The translations under genes and the position numbers were made by a program. Positions 1 through 10,993 of a stretch of 45,706 nucleotides of DNA are shown piece after piece. The stretch lies in the NCBI GenBank assembly GCA_005792285.1, contig SXSI01000036.1:1-45706 (forward strand), given 5' to 3'. Under the pieces are notes generated by a model. It had not been told where the DNA came from and searched no databases. It saw nothing but the letters and a program-made list of their open reading frames with translations. This stretch comes from Bacteroidota bacterium. GTDB lineage: Bacteria > Bacteroidota > Ignavibacteria > UBA10030 > UBA8401. How positions within the stretch are numbered: position 1 is the first letter of the stretch; each line of letters opens with the position of its first letter.

Positions 1-1
1 T

Positions 2-2635
2 GCAGAAGGACAAAGAAGATATGTAGAAAGTTTATCTGCATATGCGCGTCAATTTTTAGAAAGAATGGATAAGCCCGATGTTGATTTTATTCAGGGAATG
101 AGTCCGGCAATTGCGATTGAACAAAAAACAACTTCCAGAAATCCAAGATCAACTGTTGCTACAACTACAGAAATTTATGACTACTTAAGATTACTTTACG
201 CTAGAATTGGTAAAACAATTTGCCCAGTTTGTAAAACGCAAGTTGTAAAAGATTCTGTCCAATCGGTTTTTGAAAAAATAAGAAATTTAAGTGAAGGTAA
301 ATATTTTATTACTTCTCCATTTCCTGAACATCACGAAAAAACAATTGAAAATGAAATTGCTTTATTAAAAAGTCAGGGTTACTTCCGTTTATTAATTAAA
401 GGGAAAGTTATAAATGTAAATGAAGAAAAAATTCCTAAAGTTGAGAAAAGAGAAATCAAAGTTCTAATTGATCGATTCAATCTTAAAATAAATGAAAAAA
501 TTGATTCGAGAGTTGTTGATTCATTACAGCAAGCATTTGAAGTTGGAAGAGGAAATCTTCAATTATTTAATTCTGAATCAAATGAAGTCTATTTATTTAA
601 TCAGTTTTTCGAATGCGCAAAAGATGGAATTCGTTTTCCGGAACCAACTCCGCAGATGTTTTCATTTAATAATCCAATTGGCGCTTGTAATAAATGTCAG
701 GGATTTGGTCGTTCGATTGGCGTTGATTTAGAACTAGTAATTCCAGATAAAACAAAAACGCTAATCGCAAATGCAATTGCAACATGGTCAACTCCGGGAT
801 ATAGTGATTATTTAATAGATTTAATTTCGATTTCAGAAGAAGCAAATATAAGATTAAATGTTCCTTTTAAAGATTTAACTCCGAGAGAATTACAAATTGT
901 GTATTATGGATTTGGGAAAAAATTTATTGGAATATTTCCATTTTTTAGTTGGCTTGAGAAAAAAAATTACAAAATTCAAGTTCGTGTTTTATTAAGTCGA
1001 TATCGCGGTTATACAATTTGCGATGAGTGTCATGGATACAGATTAAGTAAAGAAACTTTAAATATTAAAGTTGGTGGAAAACAAATTGGTGATGTTGTTG
1101 GAATGACGATCGACGATGCTGACGAATTTTTTTCAAATCTAACATTGTCGCAATATGACAAAACAATCGGAAGAAGAATATTAGAAGAAATTACAAAACG
1201 ACTTCGATTTTTAATTGATGTTGGAGTTGGATATATAACTTTAAACCGTTTGTCAATGACACTTTCCGGCGGAGAATCACAAAGAATTAATTTAGCAACT
1301 TCAATCGGTTCATCGTTGGTGGGTTCAATTTATGTTCTTGATGAACCAAGCATCGGATTGCATCCAATTGATAATGACAGATTAATTAAAATTCTTAACA
1401 AGTTGCGAGATTTAGGGAATACTGTAATTGTAGTTGAACATGATTCCAGTATGATGATGAATTCAGATTATATAATTGATCTCGGTCCAAAAGCTGGTGA
1501 ACTCGGTGGGGAAGTTGTTGCAGCTGGTTCGCCAAAAGAAATAATGAATTCGAAAAATTCTTTAACTGGAAAATATCTTTCTAATAAATTAAAAATTCCA
1601 ATTCCAAATAAAAGAAAAAAACCAAACGGAAAGTCGATTAAAATTATTGAAGCAACGGAAAATAATTTAAAATCAGTAACACTTGACATTCCATTGAATA
1701 TAATTGTTTGTATTACGGGCGTAAGTGGATCCGGAAAAAGTACGCTCGCCGAACAAATTCTATTTATAAATTTAAAAAAACGATTAGGTGGCTACAAAGA
1801 ACGCGCCGGGAAAGTTAAAGCAATTATAGGAAGTGAATTTATTTCCGCGATCGAATTAGTTGATCAATCTCCAATTGGACGAACACCACGATCAAATCCA
1901 ATTACGTATATAAAAGTATTCGACGAAATTAGAAATTTATTTGCACACACTTCATTAGCAAAAAGAAATGGATATCATCCGGGATATTTTTCTTTTAACG
2001 TTCCAGGAGGAAGATGCGACGCTTGCGAAGGAGATGGTTATCAAAAAATTGAAATGCAATTTATGGCTGACCTTTATTTACAATGCGATGTTTGTAAAGG
2101 AAGCAGATATAAAAAAGATGCATTGGAAGTTTATTGGAACGGTAAAAATGTAAAAGATATTCTCCACTTAACTGTGGATGATTCAGTTGAGTTTTTTGGA
2201 AAATATAAAGAGTCATCAAGAATTGCACAGAAATTAAAAGTTTTGCAACAAGTTGGTCTCGGCTATATTCGATTGGGACAATCTGCAATAACATTATCCG
2301 GTGGTGAAGCGCAAAGGATGAAGCTCGCTTCATTTCTTTCGACCGAACATACTGGTCCGACACTTTTTATTTTTGACGAACCAACAACCGGATTACATTT
2401 TGATGATATTGCTACACTTCAAAAATGTTTCATTCAACTTATTGAAAAAAAACACTCCGTCGTAATTATTGAACATAATTTAGATATTATAAAGTGTGCT
2501 GATTATATAATTGATCTCGGTCCTGGCGGTGGTGAAAATGGTGGATATATTGTAGCGACTGGAACTCCAGAAGAAGTATCATTAAATTCAAAATCATATA
2601 CAGGAAATTTCTTGAAGAAGATTTTAGAAAAATAA
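2..2635 (+). CDS. uvrA: Excinuclease ABC subunit A (UvrA), 5' end outside window
   Basis: Damage-recognition ATPase of UvrABC nucleotide excision repair, cytoplasmic. The frame is open from base 2 and already reads the conserved 'EGQRRYVESLSAYARQF' segment, so the ATG at 65 is internal and about 50 N-terminal residues with the first Walker A lie upstream. Visible parts in order: a zinc-site CPVC near residue 70; GACNKC and CDECHG zinc-module cysteines; the first ABC signature LSGGESQR and Walker B VLDEPS; the second Walker A GVSGSGKST; the CDAC...CDVCKGSRY zinc finger; the second signature LSGGEAQR and Walker B FDEPTTGLH. The 877 visible residues plus the missing start fit the usual length of about 940. 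The next gene starts 4 bases after the stop, suggesting co-transcription. Family assignment is certain; nothing suggests decay. Confidence 0.97.
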   Translation, partial: AEGQRRYVESLSAYARQFLERMDKPDVDFIQGMSPAIAIEQKTTSRNPRSTVATTTEIYDYLRLLYARIGKTICPVCKTQVVKDSVQSVFEKIRNLSEGKYFITSPFPEHHEKTIENEIALLKSQGYFRLLIKGKVINVNEEKIPKVEKREIKVLIDRFNLKINEKIDSRVVDSLQQAFEVGRGNLQLFNSESNEVYLFNQFFECAKDGIRFPEPTPQMFSFNNPIGACNKCQGFGRSIGVDLELVIPDKTKTLIANAIATWSTPGYSDYLIDLISISEEANIRLNVPFKDLTPRELQIVYYGFGKKFIGIFPFFSWLEKKNYKIQVRVLLSRYRGYTICDECHGYRLSKETLNIKVGGKQIGDVVGMTIDDADEFFSNLTLSQYDKTIGRRILEEITKRLRFLIDVGVGYITLNRLSMTLSGGESQRINLATSIGSSLVGSIYVLDEPSIGLHPIDNDRLIKILNKLRDLGNTVIVVEHDSSMMMNSDYIIDLGPKAGELGGEVVAAGSPKEIMNSKNSLTGKYLSNKLKIPIPNKRKKPNGKSIKIIEATENNLKSVTLDIPLNIIVCITGVSGSGKSTLAEQILFINLKKRLGGYKERAGKVKAIIGSEFISAIELVDQSPIGRTPRSNPITYIKVFDEIRNLFAHTSLAKRNGYHPGYFSFNVPGGRCDACEGDGYQKIEMQFMADLYLQCDVCKGSRYKKDALEVYWNGKNVKDILHLTVDDSVEFFGKYKESSRIAQKLKVLQQVGLGYIRLGQSAITLSGGEAQRMKLASFLSTEHTGPTLFIFDEPTTGLHFDDIATLQKCFIQLIEKKHSVVIIEHNLDIIKCADYIIDLGPGGGENGGYIVATGTPEEVSLNSKSYTGNFLKKILEK

Positions 2636-2639
2636 TATT

Positions 2640-3137
2640 ATGAATTCAAAAAGACAAATTTATACTTCATCACTTTATGGTGGATTGGTTATTGCCGGAA
2701 TTTGGAATATCCCCGGACTTAATTTTATAAATGCATTTTGTTGTATTGGTACAATCGCCGGAAGTGTGTTGGCAGTTTATTTATTCAAACAAGAAATAAA
2801 ACAAACTGAACTTTTATTTACTAAAGATAATTGTCTTCAAGTTGGAATTTTTACCGGAATTTTTGGTGCAGTCGCTTCGTCATTTCTTTCCGTTTTAATT
2901 CAACTTATTTTTGGAAATCTTGCTTTGGATATTATGATGCAACTTATTCCATTGGGACAAGTTGAGTTGCCACCATTCTTTTACGATATAATAATTGAAG
3001 CCAGAAACGAAAGAATGACATTGTTATTTGCCCTTCCTTCTTTTATACTCGGATCAATATTTTATGTTTTTATTATAACACCATTTACAATTATTGGTGG
3101 ATTAATTGCTTGGGGATTATTCAAAGAAAATAATTAA
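2640..3137 (+). CDS. Hypothetical multi-pass membrane protein
   Basis: 165 residues with about four hydrophobic segments (roughly residues 11-28, 32-48, 67-92 and 125-160), so an integral inner-membrane protein. I recognise no family motif and give no function. It starts 4 bases after uvrA stops, on the same strand, and probably rides on the uvrA transcript. Its TAA (3135-3137) directly abuts the stop of the convergent kinase gene (3138-3140) with no base between, so no terminator sits between the two. The ATG start is the only reasonable one. Confidence 0.75.
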   Translation: MNSKRQIYTSSLYGGLVIAGIWNIPGLNFINAFCCIGTIAGSVLAVYLFKQEIKQTELLFTKDNCLQVGIFTGIFGAVASSFLSVLIQLIFGNLALDIMMQLIPLGQVELPPFFYDIIIEARNERMTLLFALPSFILGSIFYVFIITPFTIIGGLIAWGLFKENN

Positions 3138-4358
3138 TTATCCGCGAGAAAGAATAATTCTAAAAGTAGTACCTTTTAGCGCGGAACTTTCTTTAACAAA
3201 TAATTTCCCATTGTGATAAATTTCTATAATTCTTTTAGCTAAACTTAAACCTAATCCCCATCCTCTTGATTTTGTAGTAAATCCCGGACGGAAAATATCT
3301 TTTTTAAATGAACCGCTAATTCCGTGTCCGCTATCTTTTACATCAACATAAACTAATTTATCTTTTTCAGTAAGTGTGAAGGAAATACTTCCTTCATCTT
3401 GTGCAATAGCATCAATTGCGTTTTTAATTAAATTTTCAATAACCCATTCAAAAAGTTCTTTATTCAAAATTGCTCTGCATTTCAAATCGCCAAGTATGTG
3501 AAATTGAATTCTTGATTTAACAGCGAGTGATGAATTTAATCTCTGTTCGAAATAAAGAATTACTTGCTCAATAACTTCAGTTGGAGATGAAGAAATAAGA
3601 ACTGGCTTGGATCCGATTTTTTGGAAACGATCAGCAATTTTTGTTAAATGCACGAGGTCATTCTCCATACTCCCAATTGTATTTTGTAAATCAGAATTAG
3701 AAATATTTTCTTTCGATATTTTTTCTTTTAGAATTTCAATCCACCCAAGTAAACTTGAAAGTGGAGTGCCAAGTTGATGTGCAGTTTCTCGCGACATCCC
3801 AATCCAAATATTTCCGTGTTCCATTTTTTTAATGTAGCTGAATGAAATATAACCGATGAGAATAAACATGATGCCGGCAATTAATTCTATTAACGGTAAA
3901 ATTCTAAGTTGCGAAATTAATTTCGATTCGCCGTAATGAATGTTGCTTAATGTAATTGTGTTGTTAAATTTAACTGCAATTGGTGGATGAAGCTGATCCA
4001 TTAAATCAATTTCTTCAATTAATAAATCCAATTTATCTTCTTCGGATATTTGAGAATCAAATTCAAAATTCCGAAAACCCTTTATTATTTTATTTGTTGA
4101 ATCAGTTTCAATAATCGGGAAGTTAATATTTCTGATTAGTTCATTAAAAATAAAACTATAATCACCGCCGGTTGCATTGCTTCCAGCAATGTAGGACATC
4201 GACTTCGCATATAAATCTGCAAAATATTTTTCTCTTTCCTGAAGTTGAACAGTTAAATTATGAGTGTAAAAAAAAGTTGGTATGATAATTAAAAAAGCAA
4301 TTATCAATAAAAATAATTTTAGTTTAGTTGAACGAGGACTTTGTTCACTAATGGTCAT
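3138..4358 (-). CDS. Membrane sensor histidine kinase
   Basis: 406-residue two-component sensor kinase. TM1 is at about residues 13-31 and TM2 at about 154-175, enclosing an extracytoplasmic sensing region of about 120 residues. The phospho-acceptor is His194 in the H box 'ETAHQLGTPLSSL'. It is followed by an N box (NLIKNAIDAI), G1 (DSGHGI) and G2 (GWGLGLSLAKRI). There is no HAMP or PAS between TM2 and the H box, only about 18 residues. The gene begins one base after purA ends, so it is very probably translated from the purA transcript. No response regulator is present in the window, so its partner is unknown. Kinase assignment is secure; the signal is not predictable. Confidence 0.93.
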   Translation of the reverse strand: MTISEQSPRSTKLKLFLLIIAFLIIIPTFFYTHNLTVQLQEREKYFADLYAKSMSYIAGSNATGGDYSFIFNELIRNINFPIIETDSTNKIIKGFRNFEFDSQISEEDKLDLLIEEIDLMDQLHPPIAVKFNNTITLSNIHYGESKLISQLRILPLIELIAGIMFILIGYISFSYIKKMEHGNIWIGMSRETAHQLGTPLSSLLGWIEILKEKISKENISNSDLQNTIGSMENDLVHLTKIADRFQKIGSKPVLISSSPTEVIEQVILYFEQRLNSSLAVKSRIQFHILGDLKCRAILNKELFEWVIENLIKNAIDAIAQDEGSISFTLTEKDKLVYVDVKDSGHGISGSFKKDIFRPGFTTKSRGWGLGLSLAKRIIEIYHNGKLFVKESSALKGTTFRIILSRG

Positions 4359-4359
4359 T

Positions 4360-5664
<1,305 letters not shown>

Positions 5665-5740
5665 TTACTGAATTTCTACTTTAAAAAGCAATATTTTCAT
5701 CCAAAGCAGTTATACTCAACAACTCAATATTTTAATTAAG

Positions 5741-5752
5741 TAAACTAGTTTA
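5741..5752. promoter_or_regulatory. 12-bp perfect palindrome between purA and merR-like gene
   Basis: TAAACTAGTTTA reads the same on both strands and lies in the divergent gap between purA (minus) and the MerR-family gene (plus). MerR regulators bind short dyads in promoters, often their own, so this is a candidate operator. In AT-rich DNA a 12-bp palindrome can also arise by chance. Confidence 0.25.
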
Positions 5753-5800
5753 ACTTTATTATTTGCAATTGAGTTACGTTTTTTATAATTTCATTGTCAA

Positions 5801-6223
5801 ATGCAGAAAGCAAACGGTATAAAGAAGCTTTATTACTCAATAAGCGAAGTAAGTAAAATTACAGAGTTAGAGCAATATGTACTTCGATACTGGGAAACTG
5901 AATTTGAACAATTGAATCCAGCAAAGAACAGAGCCGGAAATAGAGTTTACACAAGTAAAGATATTAAATTAATTTTATTTATTAAAGATTTATTAAAAGA
6001 GAAAAAATATACAATTGAAGGGGCGAGGCAAATTCTTTTAAGTTGGAATAATGAAACTGAATCTGGCAAACAAACAGATATGTTTGATGCAGTTCAAATA
6101 AATGGTGAACAAGGTTCGCAAATTCAGCAGCAACAAAAATCTGAATCATTGCCAATAAATTTTTCAGAAGATATTGAAGCGATTAAAAACTTATTACAAA
6201 CAATCCGTACAAAGTTATTATAA
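5801..6223 (+). CDS. MerR-family transcriptional regulator
   Basis: 140 residues. The N-terminal 75 form a MerR winged helix: 'YYSISEVSKITEL...VLRYWETEF' (helix-turn-helix and the RYWE wing motif), then 'NRVYTSKDIKLILFIKDLL...YTIEGARQIL'. The C-terminal part is Gln/Glu-rich and ends with a short helix (EDIEAIKNLLQTIRTKLL). It lacks the effector domain or metal-binding cysteines of classical MerR proteins, so the inducer cannot be inferred. Small MerR proteins of this shape are common in Bacteroidota. It is transcribed divergently from purA and ends 48 bases before a tRNA gene on the other strand. Confidence 0.9.
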   Translation: MQKANGIKKLYYSISEVSKITELEQYVLRYWETEFEQLNPAKNRAGNRVYTSKDIKLILFIKDLLKEKKYTIEGARQILLSWNNETESGKQTDMFDAVQINGEQGSQIQQQQKSESLPINFSEDIEAIKNLLQTIRTKLL

Positions 6224-6271
6224 GTTTGCGATTGTATACCGAGAAACAAAACCCCATAAAATTTTTTATTG

Positions 6272-6345
6272 TCGGAACGACGGGATTTGAACCCGCGACC
6301 CCTTGCACCCCAAGCAAGTGCGCTACCGGGCTGCGCTACGTTCCG
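6272..6345 (-). tRNA. tRNA-Pro (anticodon GGG)
   Basis: On the minus strand the sequence folds as a complete cloverleaf. It has a 7-bp acceptor stem CGGAACG/CGTTCCG, a GCGC D stem with an AGCCCGGTA loop, an anticodon stem CTTGC/GCAAG with loop TTGGGGT (anticodon GGG at positions 34-36), and a T arm GCGGG-TTCAAAT-CCCGT. It closely resembles the E. coli tRNA-Pro set. The discriminator is A and the CCA end is not encoded (the DNA continues CAA), so it must be added after transcription. Confidence 0.95.
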
Positions 6346-6373
6346 GATTTTCGGTTTCAATATAATTAGAAAC

Positions 6374-7096
6374 ATGAAAAAAACCTCTCTTTATTTATTG
6401 TTGATTTTATTTTTACATTCAGATAATCTTTTTTCACAATTGGAAAAGACTAATCAACTTATACTTGTCATCTCGAAGAACTGGTCTTCGACAATTTGCG
6501 ATTTATATATTTTTGAAAAAGAAAATAATAAATGGAATTTAATATTTGATCCATATAAAGTAAAAATTGGATCGAAGGGATTTGCATGGGGAATTGGTTT
6601 ACATGAAAAACAAAATGGAATTCAAAAAGTAGAAGGTGATAAAAAATCACCTGCAGGTATTTTTGAATTTGGAACGGCATTTGGTTACGATCCGATTCCT
6701 CCAATTGGTATAAAAATTCCATATTCATTTTCTGATAAGTTTATGAGATGCGTTGATGATACTTCGTCCATGTTTTACAATCAACTAGTAAGTGAAAGAG
6801 AAGTTGAAAAAGATTGGAACTCAGCAGAAAAAATGAAATTTCAGGATTCAGATTATAAATATGGAATTGCAGTAAAACATAATAAAGAAAATGTAGCAGG
6901 AAAGGGAAGTTGTATTTTCTTACATTGCTTTGGTAAAGATGAATCTACTACGATTGGGTGCACTGCAATGACTGAAAAAAAATTAAAATTTATTATTACT
7001 TGGCTAAATCCAGAAAAAAATCCACGAATTATTCAGCTACCAATTGCGGAATATGATCGCCTTAAAATTGAGTGGAATCTACCGACTATAAATTAA
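6374..7096 (+). CDS. Secreted L,D-transpeptidase-like (YkuD fold) protein
   Basis: 240 residues. The frame stays open further upstream, but that part runs through the tRNA-Pro gene; the ATG at 6374 gives a typical signal peptide (hydrophobic residues 5-20, cleavage after FSQ). The conserved core has 'SPAGIFEFGTAFGYDP' and the catalytic block 'SCIFLHCFG....TIGCTAM' with His184 and Cys196, corresponding to the His...Gly-Cys signature of YkuD/ErfK-type L,D-transpeptidases. Such proteins act in the periplasm on peptidoglycan stems, making 3-3 crosslinks or anchoring proteins; some homologues are of unknown activity. The downstream acylase-family gene starts 2 bases after the stop. Confidence 0.85.
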   Translation: MKKTSLYLLLILFLHSDNLFSQLEKTNQLILVISKNWSSTICDLYIFEKENNKWNLIFDPYKVKIGSKGFAWGIGLHEKQNGIQKVEGDKKSPAGIFEFGTAFGYDPIPPIGIKIPYSFSDKFMRCVDDTSSMFYNQLVSEREVEKDWNSAEKMKFQDSDYKYGIAVKHNKENVAGKGSCIFLHCFGKDESTTIGCTAMTEKKLKFIITWLNPEKNPRIIQLPIAEYDRLKIEWNLPTIN

Positions 7097-7098
7097 AA

Positions 7099-9528
7099 AT
7101 GGCAAAAAAATCAAAAACAATATTTAGTATTATTATTTCAGTTGTAATTATTCTTCTCGGCACATTTTTTATTTTAAGATATTTGGTTGTAAAATCTTTA
7201 CCCGATTATAATGAAAATGTAAAAATTGATGGCTTGAAAAGCGAAGTCTCAGTTTTTTATGATAAATATGCAGTTCCTCATATTTATGCAAAAAATCAGT
7301 CCGATTTACTTTTTGTTCAAGGTTATATTCACGCACAGGAACGATTGTGGCAAATGGATTTAATTCGAAGAGCCGGCGAAGGAAGATTATCAGAAATTTT
7401 TGGCGCATCTACAATTAGTTACGACAGACAATTAAGAGTGATGGGGATAAAAAGTATTGCGAAAAAAATTGATCAAACACTTTCAAAGGAAGATAAATTT
7501 TTACTCCAATATTATGCAGATGGAGTGAATGCATTTATAAAAGAACATAAAGGAAAATATCCGATTGAATTTGACTTGTTAGATTACTCACCTGAAAATT
7601 GGGAACCCTTTCACACTTTGATGATTTCTCGATTAATGGCTTTCGAATTGAATATTAGTTGGCACGTTGATGTAACTTTAGGCGAAATTATAAATCGTAT
7701 TGGTTTAGAAAAAGCAAAAGAAATTTTTCCAACTTATCCTGAGAACGCTCCTGTAACAATTCCGTTTGCAACAAATATTTCTTCCACTAATTATAAAAAT
7801 TCAATTCTTGCGCTAACTGATTTAGTTAATATTGATAAATCCCGAAGAAAATTTATGGGAACTTCTGGAATGCATATTGGAAGTAATTCATTTGCAGTTT
7901 CTGCTGCAAAGTCAACAACCGGACATGCATTATTAGCAAGCGATCCTCATCTTGCATTGGCTTCGCCGGCAAAATGGTATGAGGTTCATCTCGTTAGTAA
8001 TGAAATTAATTTACATGGAATGTCGTTACCCGGAGTTCCACTTGTAATAATTGGAAATAATAAATCAATTGCATGGGGATTAACAAATGTAATGTTGGAT
8101 GACACTGATTTTTATATTGAAGAAGAAGATTCAACTAAAAAAAATTATTTCAGCAATGGAAAGTTAATTCCATATAAATTTGTAAATGATTCCATTTTTG
8201 TAAAAGATTCAGGATTTGTTTCGTTGAATTATCGTCTATCATATCATGGACCAATAATTAATGACATTCATCCAATATTAAAAAATGAAAAAGCTCCACC
8301 AATTGCGTTTAGATGGTCGGCTAATGATGTTACAACAGAAATTCATACAATCGATCAACTATCTCGTGCAACAGATTGGGAAAGTTTCAGAGCTGCAGTA
8401 AAAAATTTCAAAGTTCCTGCACAGAATTTTATTTATGCTGATGCAAAAGGAAATATTGGATTTCAATTGGGTGGGAATATTCCAATTCGTTCACAAAATA
8501 ATCCAACGCTACCGGTTAATGGAAATACAACTTCAAATGACTGGAAAGGATATGTTCCTTTTGAAGAACTTCCTTCGATTTACAATCCAAGTCAAAATTA
8601 TATTGCTTCAGCAAATAATAAAACAACTGCAAGAAACTTTCAATATCATATTTCAAATTTATGGGAACCACCATCCCGTATTCAACGTATTGCAGAAATG
8701 TTAGGGGGAAATGAAAAAGTTTCACCGGATCTTCTTCAGAAAATTCAAAATGATCAGTATTCTTATTTTGCAAAAGATTTAACAAAACATATTCTACTAG
8801 CGTACGAAGGGGAAACAGTTGAAATACATTTACAAGAAGTTTTAAATTATCTTAAAAATTGGAATTTCGAAATTCAAGCAACAAATGTTACACCTTCTAT
8901 CTATGCGGTATTTTTTAATTATCTCATAAAAAATACTTTGCACGATGAAATTGGAGATAACTTGCTCGAAGGATATCAGCATCTTGCAAATATTCCACTT
9001 CGAGTATTAATTAATCTTTTAGAAAAAGAAAACTCAGAATGGTTTGATAATGTTAATACAGATGAAGTTGAAACTAAAAATGATATTATTAAAAAAAGTA
9101 TGAATGACGCAATTTCATATTTAGAAAAAAAACTTGGTTCCGATATTAAAATGTGGCAATGGGGAAAACTTCATACTTTAACATTTAAACATCCAATAGG
9201 CGGAGAGCCACCATTTGGAATTTTATTTAATGTTGGTCCTTATTCAATTAGTGGCGATGGAACAACTGTAAATAATGGTGAATATTCTTTTAATCATCCA
9301 TACGAGATGAATTTAGGACCTTCAATGAGGAGAGTAATTGATTTTGGAAATATGGATAAATTGCAAACAATAATAACAACCGGACAATCCGGACAACCGT
9401 TGAGTGACCATTATAATGATCAAGTTTTGATGTGGTTAAATGGAAAATACAAAACTACAACAATGAACAAAGCCACAATCGAGAAAGAGGCGAAATATAA
9501 AAATGTTTATCAACCGAAAAAAAAATAA
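7099..9528 (+). CDS. Penicillin acylase family (Ntn-hydrolase) protein
   Basis: 809-residue member of the penicillin amidase/acyl-homoserine-lactone acylase family. One N-terminal membrane segment (about residues 8-30) suggests export or anchoring. The precursor is expected to self-cleave before Ser262 in 'GSNSFAVS', which becomes the nucleophile of the large subunit. Supporting family blocks are 'GYIHAQERLWQMDL' and 'RAGEGRLSEIFG' in the small chain, then 'LLASDPHL' and 'AWGLTNVMLDDTDFY' in the large chain. An in-frame ATG at 7072 overlaps the previous gene, but 7099 starts directly at the Lys-rich lead of the membrane segment. Substrate (beta-lactams, N-acyl amino acids or lactones) cannot be told from sequence. 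Confidence 0.93.
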   Translation: MAKKSKTIFSIIISVVIILLGTFFILRYLVVKSLPDYNENVKIDGLKSEVSVFYDKYAVPHIYAKNQSDLLFVQGYIHAQERLWQMDLIRRAGEGRLSEIFGASTISYDRQLRVMGIKSIAKKIDQTLSKEDKFLLQYYADGVNAFIKEHKGKYPIEFDLLDYSPENWEPFHTLMISRLMAFELNISWHVDVTLGEIINRIGLEKAKEIFPTYPENAPVTIPFATNISSTNYKNSILALTDLVNIDKSRRKFMGTSGMHIGSNSFAVSAAKSTTGHALLASDPHLALASPAKWYEVHLVSNEINLHGMSLPGVPLVIIGNNKSIAWGLTNVMLDDTDFYIEEEDSTKKNYFSNGKLIPYKFVNDSIFVKDSGFVSLNYRLSYHGPIINDIHPILKNEKAPPIAFRWSANDVTTEIHTIDQLSRATDWESFRAAVKNFKVPAQNFIYADAKGNIGFQLGGNIPIRSQNNPTLPVNGNTTSNDWKGYVPFEELPSIYNPSQNYIASANNKTTARNFQYHISNLWEPPSRIQRIAEMLGGNEKVSPDLLQKIQNDQYSYFAKDLTKHILLAYEGETVEIHLQEVLNYLKNWNFEIQATNVTPSIYAVFFNYLIKNTLHDEIGDNLLEGYQHLANIPLRVLINLLEKENSEWFDNVNTDEVETKNDIIKKSMNDAISYLEKKLGSDIKMWQWGKLHTLTFKHPIGGEPPFGILFNVGPYSISGDGTTVNNGEYSFNHPYEMNLGPSMRRVIDFGNMDKLQTIITTGQSGQPLSDHYNDQVLMWLNGKYKTTTMNKATIEKEAKYKNVYQPKKK

Positions 9529-9547
9529 AGAAATTCAAAATGTTCCA

Positions 9548-10978
9548 ATGAGAATTTACGGCAAAACAAAAATTGTTTGCACGCTTGGTCCTGCTACTTC
9601 AACTGAAGAAATAATAATTAAAATGTGTGAATCTGGAATGGATATTGCACGATTAAATTTTTCTCATGGTTCTCACAAAGGACAACTCAGTTTAATAAAA
9701 AAAATTAGAAATGCGGCAAAGATTGTTGGCGAACCAATTGCAATCATGCAGGATTTACAAGGTCCAAAAATAAGAACAGGATTATTGGAAAATAAAACTG
9801 TTGAACTAAAAGCGGGAGATAAATTTGTACTTACTCCCAGCGATGTTCTCGGAAATGAAAAAATTGTGTCAACTTCCTACAAAAATCTTGCTAAAGAAGT
9901 TGAAGTTGGTGATAATATTTTAATGGATGATGGCTTATTGCAATTTAAAGTTATTGGTTGCACTGAGAAAGATGTAATTACAGAAGTAATTCATGGTGGT
10001 ATTTTAAAAGAAAGAAAAGGAATTAATCTTCCCGGAGTTAAATTAAATGTTCCGGTATTTACAGAAAAAGATTTAAAGGATTTGGAATTTGGTATTCAGA
10101 ATGATGTTGATTACGTAGCACTTTCATTTGTTCGAACAGCAGAAGATATTCGACAATTAAAAAAGTTTATTGTTTCCAAAATTGATAAAGGGAGAAAACT
10201 TCCAATAATTGCCAAGATTGAAAAGATCGAAGCGCTTAAAAATATTGATGAAATAATAAAAGAAGCAGATGGAATTATGGTTGCACGTGGTGATTTAGGA
10301 GTTGAATGTGAATTGCAAGAAGTACCAATTGCGCAAAAAATGATTTGTAAAAAAGCTAATGAAGCTGGAAAGCCTGTAATTATTGCGACTCAAATGCTCG
10401 AATCAATGATAGAAAATCCACGACCAACACGCGCAGAAGCAAATGATGTAGCAAATGCAGTGCTTGATGGTGCCGATGCTGTTATGTTAAGTGGCGAAAC
10501 TTCTGTTGGAAAATTTCCAATTGAAACTATAAAAATTATGGAATCGGTAGTTCGGAGAGCAGAAAAAGTTTTAACAGAAAAATATAATTTGGATGATCAT
10601 TTAATTGAAAGCGAATTTTCAAAATCAAAAGCAATTGGAAAATCAGCTTGTATTTTAGCAAAGCAAATTGGAGCAAGTGCAATTGTTGTTGTAACATATT
10701 CTGGAGACACGGCTTGTATTATTTCCCGCTATCGTCCATCAATAAAAATAATTGCAATTACTGATCGAGAAAAAATAATGAAACGATTGAATTTATATTG
10801 GGGAGTTCGATCAATTAGTATAAATAAAATTAAGGATACTGATAAAACTTTGGATAAAATTATTGAGTTATTGCTGAAGCAAAAATTTGTGTCAAAGGGA
10901 GATAAAGTTGTAATAACTGCCGGTATTCCACTTCTCAAACGTGGAAGTACAAACATGGTTAAGGTCGAGCAGCTTTAA
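9548..10978 (+). CDS. pyk: Pyruvate kinase
   Basis: Glycolytic enzyme making pyruvate and ATP from phosphoenolpyruvate and ADP. The 476-residue protein from ATG 9548 opens with 'YGKTKIVCTLGPAT' as expected; a start at 9503 would add 15 residues and overlap the acylase gene. Visible motifs: 'RLNFSHG', 'DLQGPKIRTG', 'KIEKIEALKNIDEI' (catalytic lysine region), 'VARGDLGVE', and 'ATQMLESMIENPRPTRAE' with the metal-site Glu. The C-terminal domain has the usual 'SGDTACIISRYRPS' block. Length fits the family. It lies 19 bases after the acylase gene and is probably co-transcribed. Confidence 0.97.
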   Translation: MRIYGKTKIVCTLGPATSTEEIIIKMCESGMDIARLNFSHGSHKGQLSLIKKIRNAAKIVGEPIAIMQDLQGPKIRTGLLENKTVELKAGDKFVLTPSDVLGNEKIVSTSYKNLAKEVEVGDNILMDDGLLQFKVIGCTEKDVITEVIHGGILKERKGINLPGVKLNVPVFTEKDLKDLEFGIQNDVDYVALSFVRTAEDIRQLKKFIVSKIDKGRKLPIIAKIEKIEALKNIDEIIKEADGIMVARGDLGVECELQEVPIAQKMICKKANEAGKPVIIATQMLESMIENPRPTRAEANDVANAVLDGADAVMLSGETSVGKFPIETIKIMESVVRRAEKVLTEKYNLDDHLIESEFSKSKAIGKSACILAKQIGASAIVVVTYSGDTACIISRYRPSIKIIAITDREKIMKRLNLYWGVRSISINKIKDTDKTLDKIIELLLKQKFVSKGDKVVITAGIPLLKRGSTNMVKVEQL

Positions 10979-10993
10979 AAATTATTTATTTTT

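Noticed and set aside
1468-2363. Antisense frames inside uvrA
   Set aside because: They are shadows of the AT-rich uvrA codons; no motif, no signals, and uvrA itself is unmistakable on the other strand.
6269-6373. Extended N-terminus of the L,D-transpeptidase-like gene
   Set aside because: The added part is the antisense of tRNA-Pro; the ATG at 6374 gives a proper signal peptide.
6124-6375. 83-codon minus frame across the tRNA-Pro region
   Set aside because: Its middle is a translation of the tRNA gene itself, and it overlaps the MerR gene end.
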